From: Tachypleus tridentatus
Lineage: Eukaryota; Arthropoda; Merostomata; Xiphosura; Limulidae
Assembly (NCBI RefSeq): GCF_004210375.1
Contig: NC_134825.1
Coordinates: forward strand, 73,895,558-73,959,557
Length of the DNA stretch: 64,000 nt
Direction: 5' to 3'
Shown here one piece after another: positions 46,441 to 60,400 of the stretch; the stretch's first letter is position 1, and every line of letters starts with the position of its first letter. The position numbers and the translations under genes were made by a program. The notes beneath the pieces are model-generated. The model did not search any database, was not told where the DNA came from, and was given only the letters and a program-made list of their open reading frames with translations.

Positions 46441-47305
46441 GGAAAAAGATGAAGAGTTTGCCTCATTCTTATACTGCACAAAAAAACTGCATGTGTTATG
46501 TTGTAAACATAACATATTAGTTAACTATATACTTTTTTAGTAAGTTTTACCCAATTGTAAATTTGTGTTTAAGTTTTAAACACATTCTTGTAGTCTATTG
46601 GCTTACACTGTAAAACCTAGTCCCCTAACATACATGACTTGCCTCTCGTAGAATATATTTCTGTGGGTCTCCATGCGCTCTGATACTGTACAAACAGCTA
46701 AATGTGAAACTAGGGTATCTCTTTTAGTTCCATATGCCAGCAAAGTGGGCATACTACACTGACAATTACCTTTTGTGCCTGGACACAGTCACATATTGAA
46801 AACTCTGATTAACTCTTAACTGTTTGAAGTGGTGTATACGAACTATTTGTGATAGTTCATTAAACAATATTTCGTTTTCATTTTAAAGCTTTGAACTTTG
46901 ATCATTTTGAAATTGTTACCGCGGCTGTATTATTCTTATAGTAGCGACGAGCAAGTTATTTCAACTAGTTTTGAATGCAGGTCGTAGACAAAGGGTGTAG
47001 TCATTTTATTAGAAACTACATGTATCCTTTCAGACTTAGGTCTAGCCTGAGCTTTAAGTGCAAATTAGATTGATCACAAGATGGGTTAAGGTGATCAATT
47101 TGCACATTTAACAGACTCAACATTGTCCAAAATTGTCATCGATAGGCTGCTCCAAGACACCTGTTGTTGAGTTGATCTTGAAAAAAGTTAAATATCTACT
47201 GTGAGAGGGAACTGGGGCCGCAAACACGTAATGACAGCAAGAGAAGAAAGTAGGTTAGATGGATAGTAAAATTCAATCGTCAACAAACATCTGACAACCA
47301 TTAAA
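46441..47305. other. Intergenic, nothing recognised
   Basis: AT-rich sequence. Confidence 0.5.
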
Positions 47306-47313
47306 TAAGGGCT

Positions 47314-47480
47314 GTTTGTTTTGAATTTCACAAAGCTACTCAAGGGGTATCTGCGTTAGTCTTCCCTAATTCACCGCCAACTCTTGAGCTACTCTATTAC
47401 CAACGAATAGTTGGATTGACCGTCACATTAAAACACCCCCACGGTTGAAAGGGCGAGCATGTTTGGTGCGACGGGGTCAG
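47314..47480 (-). mobile_element. SINE family A, 5'-truncated and internally deleted
   Basis: Reverse-complement tail and body (TCACCGCCAACTCTTGAGCT; GGGCGAGCATGTTTGGTGCG) end just before the tRNA head. Flanked by TAAGGGCT at 47306-47313 and 47481-47488. Confidence 0.9.
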
Positions 47481-47689
47481 TAAGGGCTATTTCTATTCAT
47501 CTCTAGCCGCTACCCAGCGAAGAACGTTGCAACAAATGGACTACGATAGTAGGAGATCGTTGTTTATAAACTAATTGACTCACTTAGTAACAAGAAAAAA
47601 ATGCTTTCAGTGATCTAAAGAATATAAATATAGAATTAATAAGGACTGCTGAATGGTTATGTGATCCATTGAATGACCTCGTATCCTTT

Positions 47690-48180
47690 TTTACACAATG
47701 GGAGACTGCAGATTTGGAGTAGACAACAAGAATAACTAGCCCCTACTGTATGGTCCCGACTGTTTAATTTTCTGGTGGTGGAGTTATAGCTTTGGGCACG
47801 TTATCCTAGCATACCACAGGCATCTTAAGAAAGCAGAATGGATGTCATGGGTTACCTTAGTATAACTTTTGTTTAATTACACCAAGCGATGCTTCATGTG
47901 CATTCTGATGGGAACAGCTACTTCCAAGACGATAATGTTCTCATCCATTCTGTCCAACTTGTGTGTATGGGTTAAGAAATATGACTAAAACTTCAGGCGA
48001 TTCCCGTGGGTTCCACAGTCCTCGGAGCTAAATTCGATGTAGCATCTGTGGGGACGAACTTTAAAGACACATTCACTATCACAATCCTCTACATACGTTG
48101 TATACAGTAATGACTGAATAAGGAAACCGCCCATAAAACAACTTCCATTACCTCGTAGACTCCATGCCACATCATACCAT
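47690..48180 (+). pseudogene. Decayed Tc1-like transposase, second family
   Basis: Across several frames the order of Tc1 transposase motifs is kept. They are a segment like NGRLQIWSRQQE (DGRxRVWR region), SGGGVIALGTLS (GGGSVMVWG region), DGNSYFQDDNVLIHSV (YFQxDNAPcH region, with the second catalytic Asp) and RRFPWVPQSSELNSM (WPPQSPDLNPIE region). Stops and frameshifts are frequent and the last catalytic acid is not preserved. It differs from the element at 3124-3783. Confidence 0.75.
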
Positions 48181-48202
48181 AGCTGTTATTCAACCAGTTA
48201 CG

Positions 48203-48462
48203 GTTATTTTTTCAATTTCGTGCAAAGCTACACAAGGGCTATCTGTGCTAGCCGTCCCTAATTTAGCAGTGTAAAACGAAAGGGAAGGCAACTAGTCATT
48301 ACCACCCACCGCCAACTCTTGGGATACTCTTACCAACGAATAGTGGGATTGACCGACACATTAAAACGCCCCCCGGCTAAGAGGGTGAGCATGTGTGGTA
48401 CGACGGGGATTCGAAACCGCGATTCTCAGATTACGAGTCGAACTCCTTAACCCACCTGGCCT
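48203..48462 (-). mobile_element. SINE family A with 12-bp target duplication
   Basis: Reverse-complement copy flanked by CAACCAGTTACG (48191-48202) and CAACCCGTTACG (48463-48474). It sits just beyond or inside the decayed Tc1 copy. Confidence 0.92.
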
Positions 48463-48474
48463 CAACCCGTTACG

Positions 48475-48954
48475 TGTATAAATTATAACGGTACGATTTT
48501 GCTTTAGTTTTGTTTAAATTTGTCCGAAGATAGACCAAAACACTCAAAACAAATATGGCAAATATGTTTGCTCAATAATTTAATTATACCATCGTTCTGT
48601 TAAAATCAAAATGTATACAAATGTATTTTGACAAGAAAAATAACTTTCCAAATTTTGAAATGTAGAATATCATAACTATAATCGATCTCAGATTTTTGAA
48701 GACAGGTAGTAAAATCTTGAAACAAAAGAAAAGGTCCCCTGTTTTATATAAATCAGTAGATTGTACGCTCATCCCAGTACATGAAAACACTTAAAATCAT
48801 TAAAAAGAAAAATACTATACCTTAAATCTAAAGTGCAACATCAACGTATTCTATTAATCATTGCTCAACTACTAATATAAATCACTCTTTCAAGGTTTTA
48901 TTTAACTTATATGCATCAGGGTTGCGCCACTGGTTCGATTTTTCCCATTATTTA
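48475..48954. other. Intergenic, nothing recognised
   Basis: AT-rich sequence. Confidence 0.5.
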
Positions 48955-49070
48955 TTTGTAGTTAAGCACAAAGCTGCACAAAAGTCTATCTCTGCTCTGT
49001 CCACCACTTGTATCGAAATCTGATTTCTGAAGTTGCAAGTACTCAGATATACCGCCGTGCCACTGGCTCG
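48955..49070 (-). mobile_element. SINE family B, full length
   Basis: TGTAGTTAAGCACAAAGCTG, GTCCACCACTTGTATCGAAA and the head ATATACCGCCGTGCCACTGG on the + strand. Confidence 0.85.
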
Positions 49071-52000
49071 AAGGTCTGATTGAGGATACACAACATGAAA
49101 CGTTCGAGAACCAATAAGATAGTCAAACATCTATAGACTAATGACCAGAGGAAAGGCAGCACATCAGTGGACATGGTTACTCTTAATCGAATGGCAGGCT
49201 TGAGTTTCACTTTCAGAGTTCACAGCAAAAAAGAAAAAAAAATAGTATGCTTTCGAACTTTAACTCTTTCAATACGCAGCCTAGCACACAAAATAGTCCT
49301 CATACAATGGGAGCTGCAAAGTTAATAGATTCTTCAAATTCGGAACTTATTTAGAATGTGGCAAGTCTCAGACTGCTTTATAAATTCTGTACAAACTGAT
49401 GATTTCTTTTACGTGTGTATGTTTAGATAGTGTTAGTCTGACAGTTATGTTAAAAATAAAAAGTGACAAAAGGAAGCGAAGTACAACGGTGTTTTAAATT
49501 AAGTGAACTGGGGAAACTCGATTTCTGAAGAAAGAATTGAATATATATAACTCTCATCCCCGAGGATATAATTTATTGAATAACGTTAGCACTAACCTTC
49601 CAAGGTCATGCGATCAGCCCTGACACAAGAAATAACTATTACAAACTCCGAGAAAGCCGAGTGCATTTCGAAAATGCTTTGAATATTTTGAAATTATGTT
49701 AGATAGCACCGTAAACACAGATAAAACACACATTTTCATAAATCCGATTTATTTTGTTTTCAAATTTGAAATCCACCGAATCATAAAAAAGCCGACACAA
49801 GATTAATATAGTTATGGAACGACACTGCCATTCTATACCATACAACAAAAAGCGTTTGTAAACACACGAGAAAGAACAAACTGCACTTTACAAACGTTCT
49901 TGTACATCACAATGACATTAAGGAAATGAGTATTATCGCATTGACTATCAAAAGTCTGTTGAATCTTTAACTATTTTTGTACAGTTCTCTAAACAAATCT
50001 AAAGCAGAATTTTATTTGCTCTTCATTCTTTTTACCAATAGAAATGGAAATGTTTTCTTCACTCTGTTAAACCTACCTGAAGATAATAGTTACATTTCTG
50101 GCAGTGTTAGTAAATTACTAAAGCCAACGTATATTTGAGCAGAATGGACAAATGTTATTACTATTCTAATTTCATAACTACTTTGTTACATTTTATTAAC
50201 AAATGGCGAAAGGAAACAAACAAAAACCTCACTGCTGACTAATCGATTATACATTTATCATAGTTAACGACGTTATGCTCTTGCTTTTTTAGATAACCTT
50301 GCTATGTGTTATTTTACACGTCGGTATCCTACGTATTAATTAATTAACACAATTTGAACTATTGAAATTACATGAAAAACATCGTTATCAATACATACAT
50401 AAATGTTAGTGCTACAACAAATGTTTAAAATAAATATAATAAAATCCATTCGGTCTTCTTGGCTATGGGAATAGAACTGTCAACATTTTTTCTGGGTAAG
50501 TTTTTTTTTTAAATCCTCACTAAAATTTAAATAACAAGAACAAATGTTAAAGAACATTTAAACTTCAAAATTTCGTCTTCAAACCTCATTTCACAGAAAC
50601 AAAAATATTAGTATAGTACAAGCATGGATGACCAGACAGATGGTTTGGTCCCCAACAGTTTTTAAAGGAGGGCAACATTTTGTTTATCATTTGGTACCTC
50701 TGCAGTTACGTGAAACTCAGAAATTCAATGATGTAGGTGAAGCCACATCACTCGCCTATTGTCAGTGTACACGAGCATAATGCGCCATAGGTGCGTGTAC
50801 TTTAGTGTTCAGTGAAAATAAGTCAATCTATTTTATAAACAACTTGTATAGAAAACGTATTAATGAATCTAAAAACGAATTTGGAATATTAAAAAAAAAG
50901 AACTGCTTTTTTTATTATTTTTTGTCCTCAACTCTAAGTAATATAAACATACCTAGTAATCTAAGCTATAATTTTCGATTAATTTCCAATTCAGATAAAC
51001 TAAGTCCACCTGACAAAAAAGTGTGCATTCCTTTCACATTTGTAGTTACATTTAATAAATAAATCAATTTTAAAACGAGCGCTCATTTCTCAGAAGTAAC
51101 AGTCAATTCTAACGTTGATCACAGAAAAACCAACAAAAAACATAGTAATACTAAACACCTTATTTTCATACATTATACCAATTAATAACAATATTACAGA
51201 CATACGATGAATTTAATGTGGCTCAGTACACTGAAATACATGCACACCACTTAGTATTTATTTGTATCTCTCACTAAGCCTAATATCATACTCTTCCCTT
51301 ACAGTTTTCTGCAGTCAATAAATAGATCTCTGGTTGAACTAGCTAATTTGTTGTTAAGAGAACACCTGGAATATTTACAATACACGATCATCCTTTCTAT
51401 TCATATTTAAAGATTAACTGGTCTTTTTTCTCTAAATTAAAAGGTGATTTTAGATATCACTATATTTAATTTTTCTTTTTATATACAAGTGCAAAATTTT
51501 TTGTTCGAAACTGAGTATGAAAAGAGTAGACTAGTAAACTTGAAAAACAAGACCTGTGTGTAACTTATTTCTGATTTTATCCAACGAGAAAAGACAAGCA
51601 TGTGAAAAACAAAAACTGTGTGCGTGCACACGTATGCCATGCATATACACACACACACCTTTACATTACTTTCTTTAATAAAATACATCCACAACAAGAA
51701 ACAAATTGTAATAACAAAAATCTTATTTGACTTTTTAAGGGAAAGTTAAAATACAGTTGTACTTAGCAAGTGAAAGTATACCTCACAAATACCAAAAACA
51801 AATCTAGATAAATTACCTCAATATTTTGTTTTTATCTATCTGGGTTTTGTCTTTAGTATGAAAGACAGTAAAAAAAATTATGACAGTTAACAAGTGATAC
51901 AAATAACTCATGACAACTGGTATGTTAAATAAGAAATGTTTTGACAAGTAACAAATTTTACATATATGACAGTAACATTCACTATTACCAGTTGGCTGCT

Positions 52001-53256
52001 CTCAACCAATAAATTACACTTTGACCAATTCTCCTAAGTCACTAGAAACTCGGGTTTACTTATGAACACTTATCATGAAGTCTATAAGATATGAAAATAA
52101 AATATATGAAAACAAGTATATGTAATTCACAAACATACAAAACATCTTTAAATCACACACCTGTGAAAACATTTAAACTGACTACTTTGTAAATTAAATT
52201 AGTACTCGCATTTGATTATGATACAGCTCAAATGAATACATATATAACAGATGAGAACAGGCAGTTTTCTAGCTGATAGATATATTATAAAAAACATATA
52301 AACTGTATAAAGCTTCCAAAACTGTGCATTCCATCTTTGAGTACCTTCTTTCCACATACACAAGTACTTATGGAAGTAGCATACACATTGTAAGTACACA
52401 TACCAATTCAGGAATGCACATTATCCTAACAAAAATATTTAAACATTGTCATTTCACTGCACGACAGATTTCAAAATGTAAATAAATGTTAAGTATTTTG
52501 AATTTATGAAATGAAGGTCCACCAGTAGTGTTTAAATTCCAAATGTTCACAGTTGTAAAAACAGAAGAGAATATACAACACTTATTTTTAACACTTATAA
52601 TATGAGTAACTAAGCTACAATAACGCAACCTGTTTCATTTTTCCCCACTTCCCTAATAAAACCAACGCAACACCAAAACTATATATGGAAATTTTCTTTC
52701 CTTTTCTTTTTTTTTCCCACATTTTTAAACGTGATTCACCAATGCATCAAGGACAATAACATTAACAACTAGCACCATACAATAATTTTACATTGACAAC
52801 ATGGTACTAAAGCTATAGTCACGAGAAAGCCTCAGAACTCACTTTCTGAATCCTCCATCGATAGATACTTCAGTTCATTAAGAGTAAGGAGTTGTAAAGA
52901 ATTACAGAATGAAGTAGCAAAAGAAAGAGACATACAGTTAGTATTCTAACATAACTTTCAAGGTGATAACTTACCAATGAATTATTAAAGCAAGAATTTT
53001 GGTATTTATAAAGGGTAAGATGGGCTCTTAAAATAATCAACATACACACTAGCCCTCTTACAGAATGAACAAAGTTTCTATCTTAAAACTGCAGTAGCAA
53101 AGACTGAAGAGGCATGGTTAACTGAGTTTTCACAAAGGATTAAAAAAAAGTCTTGCAGATAAAAAAAATTTACCTCTTTGCCATCAGCCTTTGTAAACAA
53201 AAGTTCAGTGGTTTCATAAAGGGTCAACATAAAAAGTTTCATAGATAATGATCTAC
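49071..53256. other. SINE-poor AT-rich tract
   Basis: No recognised gene or SINE in 4.2 kb. Many short open frames are unsupported. On the - strand around 52931 a TACTAAC branch-point-like motif precedes a pyrimidine-rich run, and a short frame ending LNELKYLSMEDSESEF stops near 52840. This is suggestive only. Confidence 0.4.
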
Positions 53257-53336
53257 CTACTTGTAATCAGCCTTTGTCAGAGAGGCTGCCTTTGGATTGG
53301 GACCTGAACTAGTAATTCCAAATAAACTGCTATTAT
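53257..53336 (-). other. Possible small coding exon, unidentified
   Basis: After an acceptor CTTTACCTACAG the - strand reads NSSLFGITSSGPNPKAASLT then KADYK and TAG (53257-53259). The stretch is less AT-rich and less low-complexity than its surroundings. There is no family match, and no partner exon can be proved. It lies within what could be a long 3' UTR of the polyhomeotic-like gene. Confidence 0.2.
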
Positions 53337-55441
53337 CTGTAGGTAAAGTTGTCCATTAACATACATTATTTAAATGTTAGGCTATAAAAATTACTAGAGA
53401 TAGCTAGCTGTTGACAAAAGTTGTTTACAACAGATACTAAGATGTTGAGAACAAGGAGGGTAGATGCGTTTTCTGGTTTCTCCAGTGTTTGTTAATATGA
53501 ACGAATAAAGAAATTATATAATCTTATGAAACAAGAAAGATAAGTGCAAAGAATACCAAGTTCTGTATTCAGAAACATTATTTAACCTCATAAAAAGACA
53601 AAGTAAAAAACAGTTTTTCAATCAAGTTAATAGAAACAAAGAAGATTCGTGTAAGGGATAACAATCCATTTTTAGTGAATGAAAAAGTGTACCACCATGG
53701 AGAGAAATATTTTCAAACATCCTCCAAATAAGAATCTACATGTAAAGACTAACAAAAGTTACTAACACACGAAGCTACTGAAAGACCTGAAACTACAAAG
53801 AGAGCCTAATATATTTATAGGGTAGTTACTAATCCTAGAGTTAGGTATATAGCAAGGGAGTTAAACGATAAAAAATGGTCGACATCATTACAAAACTAAA
53901 CAAGTGGAAATAATAAAACTGGAGTGGTCAGTGGAATTGTTGATTGGAGGTAGAAGAATAATAATTTGTACATGCTTTCCCTGTGGATGAGAGCTAAGTT
54001 TATCTACCTCCATGCTTTATATTTGTTGAACTAGGATATTTAAACTAAATAACAAGGGTAAAGTTAATCAAAAAGAATATTTCAAAAGATAAACTTAATG
54101 CAGTGACAAAGTGAAATTGAATGATGGGTAAAACTTTCCAATATGTCTGAATAATCAATTAACATTTTAAAACAAGTTCTTACTTCTCATAGTTAACAAT
54201 AATTTCTTATGTTGATCACAATATAAAACAGTAATATTAATAATGATGGGGTTTAATCACTCTGATTAGTCTGTTTAAGAAGTGCATGGCATTAATCAAA
54301 CTTAAGCTTGGATTAGATTCTGGTCTGAGAAATGCTCAGTGTGAAAAGTCCTTAAGAAACACTTCTTGAATTTAACAATGACTAAATTACAAGTACTGTT
54401 TACAAAGAATGGTGTTTTTAATGAAGTTATCTCAACACTTGCCATTTTGCAATTGAAATCAGCCAGACCAGTTTCATCATCTTCCAACCACGAATTTAAG
54501 AAACATAACACTTGCATGCCTCACTGCATGTATACCATATTTCTCACAGTAGCATGTACTCTAACAACTCTACAAAGGAGTTTAGTGCTGCTCAGTTTTG
54601 GCAAAGTCAGGTACAAGAAAACCATCATCATACCTCAACCTCTAGTAACCTGAGATGGAAAACAATGAATGGGCTGCAATGCATGGATCTACATAAATGT
54701 TTAAAATTTTGCCATTTGAATGTGTATATCAACACAATTTTCAGGTGAGAGACTAGTGCTCTCAAATAATGAATAAATAATCTAAATTTTCAAAATCATA
54801 GCTGTATAACCTGCTTTTGAACTCTTCCTGCTAGTAGAACATAATTTATGTTGGATACATAGTTGTTCAAGTTAAGCAAAATACATAAACATTCATTATG
54901 AGCCTTCATGATAGTAAGGAGCTTCTTTCTTTTTGCCCACAACTTACAAATTGCTTGTTGAATTCATACATTAAAAGTAAGAAGTGCTAGTACATACTTT
55001 CAGACTTCCCTGCCCATAAATGGAAAAGTATTATAGATGGGATGACAATATACCACAACCACTGGCTTTGGAGAAAAGGTAGTGGTAGAATAATAAATAA
55101 AATACAAAATCTTACTGAAAAAAAATTATTAAAATTTAAGTAGGATGTTCTAAAGATTATTCATATGAAATGGGAGAACTAAGTATTTTTAATCTTAATA
55201 TGAAAACCACCTTGCACTCAAGTCACAGTTTAAGTTTGACTTCATAAATTCATAAAAAAATTTAGTAAAAAATACCAATTTAAAAAAATAGTTTTTTAGT
55301 GTTTACCAAAAACTGGCCAAATTTCATGAAGATATATTTAGAACATTTAGTCATAACATGTATAATTATCATGGTTACAAGGTCAGTATTTTGACCAACT
55401 CCAAAAGATGTTTCTACAGTTATATTTCTTATACTTGTTTT
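53337..55441. other. AT-rich tract, nothing recognised
   Basis: Overlapping frames at 54302-54748 on both strands are not supported as genes. This could belong to a long 3' UTR of the - strand gene. Confidence 0.4.
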
Positions 55442-55452
55442 CAAAAAATAGT

Positions 55453-55728
55453 TGTTTTTTTTTGGAATTTCGCACAAAGCTACTCGAGGGCTATCTGTGC
55501 TAGCCGTCCCTAATTTAGCAGTGTAAGACTAGAGGGAAGGCAGCTAGTCATCACCACCCACCACCAACTCTTGGGCTACTCTTTTACCAACGAATAGTGG
55601 GATTGACCGTCACATTATAACGCCCCCACGGCTAGGAGGGCGAGCATGTTTGACACGACTCGGGCGCGAACCCGCGACCCTCAGATTACGAAGCGCACGC
55701 CTTAACACGCTAGGCCATGCCAGGCCCA
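55453..55728 (-). mobile_element. SINE family A with 11-bp target duplication
   Basis: Full-length reverse-complement copy, flanked by perfect CAAAAAATAGT (55442-55452 and 55729-55739). It is the only family A copy in the last 15 kb. Confidence 0.95.
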
Positions 55729-55739
55729 CAAAAAATAGT

Positions 55740-57210
55740 CCACTGTGTTTATGAAAACTACTACAAATAACTAAAACATGCAACCTATACAACAGCTGAA
55801 AGTCAAGCTTTGCAAATGATTTTCTTTGACACACTTATTACATCTTGGAGAAGGGTTGTGCACCACTAAATGCTATTCCCACATTACAGTTTTATTAAAA
55901 TCTGATTAAGCTTTAGATTGCAAGCTTTCAAAGTAAATGTTTTTCTTGTTTTAATTTACATTTGGAGAATAAATACATTTAATGGATACAAAAGCCACAA
56001 GGTTTTTGTATGTTAATCCTTATAAAAGGCCCCCCTAGAAAATCACCGAATGTACAAAGTTTTGTAATGCAATCTAGGGTGTTAATCTCTAAATTACTTG
56101 AATTTTCTCTTTCAGCTTTAGAAGTAAACAAAAAACAGATTGTCATGGTACTGGCTTCCTGACTAAAAATAATGCTGCTAACAAAATAATTTTCATGCAA
56201 CAAATCAAAAGATGATCAATTAGTTATTTGTTATAGGTTTCAATTTAGAGGTAAAAGGAAAAGAAACTATAGAAGCAAGTAAAAATTCTATCAATAAAAT
56301 GAAAAGCACGGATGTAAGTAATGAAAGCACAACGTAAGATGTTTATATCAATTTTCAAATAAGAGAAAAAAATGAAACTCGAGCAGTTAATTCACAAGCC
56401 ATCTGGTAGGACAGGAAAAGTAAAATGTAACAAAGTATACACACTACAGACACAAATTACCTTATTAGGAAAAATACATACAAAAAATACTTGAAAGAAA
56501 TACTGATTCCAACTAATTAGGCAGGACAAATTTATTATAGACTTAGCTTTCAGTCAGGGGTTCTTATGATTACTGAGTAAAAATTAACGAAAATATAAAA
56601 ATGTCTACTGTTATGGAATATCTTGCATATTCCATATATCGGTATAACATCACTGTTTAACGTTATTTTTTTCTTAAGAATGATCTTGAGAAACATATGA
56701 AAGACAGAGAGAAGGAAAAGAATGTAAAAGCTAATATTTATGATACAGCATAGTATGTTTCCAAATCTAGTGACACATACCAGTTCTATAATACAATGAA
56801 GTTTTTAACATTAAAATCATCATATTCATGGTACTGAAATAAAAGCAACAACATTGACTAACACAAAACAAGGTGCAACAATCAACAATATCTCCTATAT
56901 TAATATTACAGTGTGCGATATACATGATTTTATATTAATCCAGATATTCATTCATGACTTTAGAGCATCAACCTTTCCTTCATTTTTGCAACAGTTTATA
57001 CGTTGCACTACAAAATCTATATTTTCAGGTAACACATGAACACAGACTACATTACAATGAAGATAAAATATACCTACAGTTACACAACAATAAAGAATAC
57101 ACGTAGAACACAGTTCTTTGTACAACACAACAAAAAATTTAAAAGCCAATAGTGTTCACCACAACCTGTTGTAATTGTGATAATACCATATGATAGCTTT
57201 CAGAAGTGTT
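55740..57210 (-). other. Likely 3' UTR of the polyhomeotic-like gene
   Basis: Directly downstream of the stop codon. On the - strand AATAAA occurs at 56531-56536 and again near 55891-55896 as candidate polyadenylation signals. No coding signal. Confidence 0.4.
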
Positions 57211-57426
57211 TCACATGGCAAGCAGAACTCCTGGTGTTTCTTCTTTTAGAGTAGTGATGCGAGCACAGATCTTCAAAGCTGGACCAAGCTTCATGCACAT
57301 AGCAGACATTAAATGGTCTTCTTTCAGCAGAAGCAGAGCCTGACCATCAATCTCTTGAGATCGAAACTCGTCTGCGTAGTCTGAGCAACCAGGAAGCCCA
57401 CGGATAAACTCATACACTTCTTGAAC
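57211..57426 (-). CDS. PHC: PHC last exon: SAM domain and stop
   Basis: Acceptor AAATAG|GTTCAA. 71 codons plus TGA at 57211-57213. The tail after the SAM is short (TTLKEETPGVLLAM). Confidence 0.95.
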   Translation of the reverse strand, partial: VQEVYEFIRGLPGCSDYADEFRSQEIDGQALLLLKEDHLMSAMCMKLGPALKICARITTLKEETPGVLLAM

Positions 57427-60400
57427 CTATTTCATAACAAACAGTTATTTAGTTACTTTTAGTTACAAATCACTATGAAGTGTATTCAAACAGAATTAAA
57501 ATTCCTAAGACCTAAACAAATAAACTTCTAAACTTTTGTAGTCTTAATTAATTTTGAAACTTAAAACTCAAAAGACATGGGAAATAAACTCAATGAATAC
57601 TGGTGGCACTTCCTGTCAAACAAACTTGTCTGCTTTCTAATTAGAAATGATAAAAAGGAAAGATTAAATTGTATATCAATATATTTATGATACCTCAAAG
57701 TACTTCATCTTAAAAATGTTTGAAAACATAAGAATGTGAAATTAAACCTATAGATAATCTAAAAATTACAAAACATCAGGGTAAGTACCATCTCCAGTGT
57801 GATGAAAGAGTTAAACATTACATTTAGTTTTTCTTACCGTCCACTTTAATGGATTTTTATTTGAGAATGGGACCTCTGAAGTCTCTACTTCCATCTCTTC
57901 ACGATGGCTAGAAGGTGTATTTGGTGACACAGAACTCTCTGGACCTGAAGGGGTGTCTGTTGTTTCCCCTTCAGTTTCCTCCACTTCACCAACATGCTTT
58001 TTCAGCCCTTCACTTTCTGTTGCAAAATCCATGACAGTATCATTTCTTTCCTGTTTCTATAAATAAAGATCAAGAAGTGTCCATTAATTTTTGTTAAACA
58101 CTATGTCAGATCTATAAGACTATACAAGTTTAACAGTGAAAATTATACAATAATACAGAAAAAAATGCAGTCCTAAATATTGATAAAATGAGAAGTGTGT
58201 GTGTGTGTGTGTGTGTGTGAACATAAAACTAAATTTGTGTCTAAAATTAACTGCCCTACACTTTAGCAACTAATTTTCTTTACAAATAAAAGAAAATTAT
58301 ATAAACGTAAAACCTAAATTAAGGTTTATAGTTATTATAGCAACAAAATCTCTGGGCACAAGTCGCATACCCAATTTGTTGCAACACAGCCAGTCATATT
58401 AAAATTAAAATATAGTTGCATTTGAATCTTTTACATCTCTTAAAATAAATCTGTTGAAATCTCAAATATTTTTATTTACACATTTCATTTGTCAAGATAT
58501 TCATATTATTTGCTCTTAATGTATCAACAGTTGTTAAAAATATACAGCAGTTATAACATTAAATTTAAAATTATATAGAAAAGCTAAATATGTTAGTTGG
58601 ATTTTTAATACTGGAAAAAATGGATAATGTTCTCAAGCTATAATTAGTGTTTCTGAACATTCTTTGCACAAATCAACTAACTTATCTTGTGCACTAATAG
58701 ACACTTTTTCTCTTCATAGCAGACTGATGTATCACCTCTTCTACTTCAAATTTAGAAATGCACCATTATTTTAGCTTTCATTTCATAAGGAAATAATTAC
58801 TTATTATTATAATAAAGTTTATAGAAAAGAAACTGTGAAAGTTACTAGACATATGCACACACACACACACACCTAAGCCGAATTTTATTGAAACCAGTGA
58901 AGGCGTGTTCATTTCATTCTTAGTTGAACATACATTTATATTTAAAATGGGTTAGAAGTGAAGGTATGTTGACCTGAGACAATGCTTTACTTCTATGAAG
59001 ACTGTTTTGGTGTTGGATGTTTTTTCACCAGTACATAATGATGCCCTCACTGGGTGCAAACTGAAATGATTTGTAAACAGTTCTACATACAGTATAAAAT
59101 AAAGAACCAGAAGTAACCTTGACATTCACCATAAGACAGGTGAGGAGGAGCCTAAACTGGATTGTTTATCTAGAACCTTTTCTGGATTTGTTTCTAGACT
59201 TAAAATTTCCAGACTATCTATTTTTTATTTTTTTTATATTCCAGATCAAATTAGTGTTTAATTTCAATAAAGGTGAGATGCAGAGGTTGAACCCATTTAT
59301 CTCAAGTTTCAGTTTCCAGAATGTGGTTTAATTCTTGTTTCTATGGAACATCTTATTTGACTCGTGTACACTATTGCAGCCTTGACATGTTAATTGGTAA
59401 ACACCACTGTTGCTGTATTTTGGTTTTGTATTTGATGTTGCACAATATTTTGCCTAGATTGTTTATACAGTAGAAGGCCAGTCTGTAGATTTTTGTTTAA
59501 TGTGTTATACATTTTACGAAAAGGTTTGTCGGTGTAACTTATCTTAAAATTAATACACTTGCACATACCAGATGGCAACAAAAAAAATGATTTAAGTTTT
59601 TGACTTAATTTTCTTAAAGTAGATTAAATATCATTTATGTTCCTCACACATCTGTTTTTACATTAATGTTGAAAGTTTCTAGATAAACAGTTGATAAACA
59701 AAAATCTGAATATGCACAAAATACAATATAAAGATTAGATATAAAACACTTATACTGCATGACATGCTGTACAAACAATACATGTCAAGATGTATTACCA
59801 TAAATAGAATCAGATTAAAGATATACTTTTAATAAAACCTGAATTTTTGTACCCATCTAGAAATGACTAGAAATTACCTATAAATCTTTGTACAAGTATA
59901 CATAGGAGGAATGAAATATAGCTGGACATTCCTGCATAACACTGTAAAAGGGATAATATTCATAATATACAGCAGCAGTTTGAATATTCAATTACCTTGT
60001 CACTGGCCATCTCTAGTCTGTAACTGCTATGAAAGTAAACATCTGAAATTGGTCACTTCTGAGAGGATTACATACTGAGACACAGAATAAGAACTTTAAT
60101 TTCTGGTTTTGCATGATTTTATATAACTAAATACATAGCCCTCAAAAAAAAAAAAAAAAATTAAGTACTGAATTGTAACTGTAAGACAAAGAAAGGAATT
60201 TCAACAGATAGAAACAACAGGCTTTTCAAATATTGTAATTAATACAAAATCTATCACACACTTTTCCTAAGGATGATTTTCTTTTTTCAGTGGAATGCCA
60301 CATAGCCAGCTATCTGTACTAAAAGGTTTAAAAAATGATAAAGCACCCAAGGTGGATAATGTTTACCCAAGGATTTTGAAAAAGATTAAGGATTGAATAT

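Noticed and set aside
54302-54748. Overlapping frames on both strands as a gene
   Set aside because: No domain, no framing splice sites and low-complexity composition; more likely untranslated or intergenic sequence.
55610-55834. - strand protein ORF
   Set aside because: Runs through a family A SINE; repeat-derived frames like this recur at 9727-9987 and 41613-41828.
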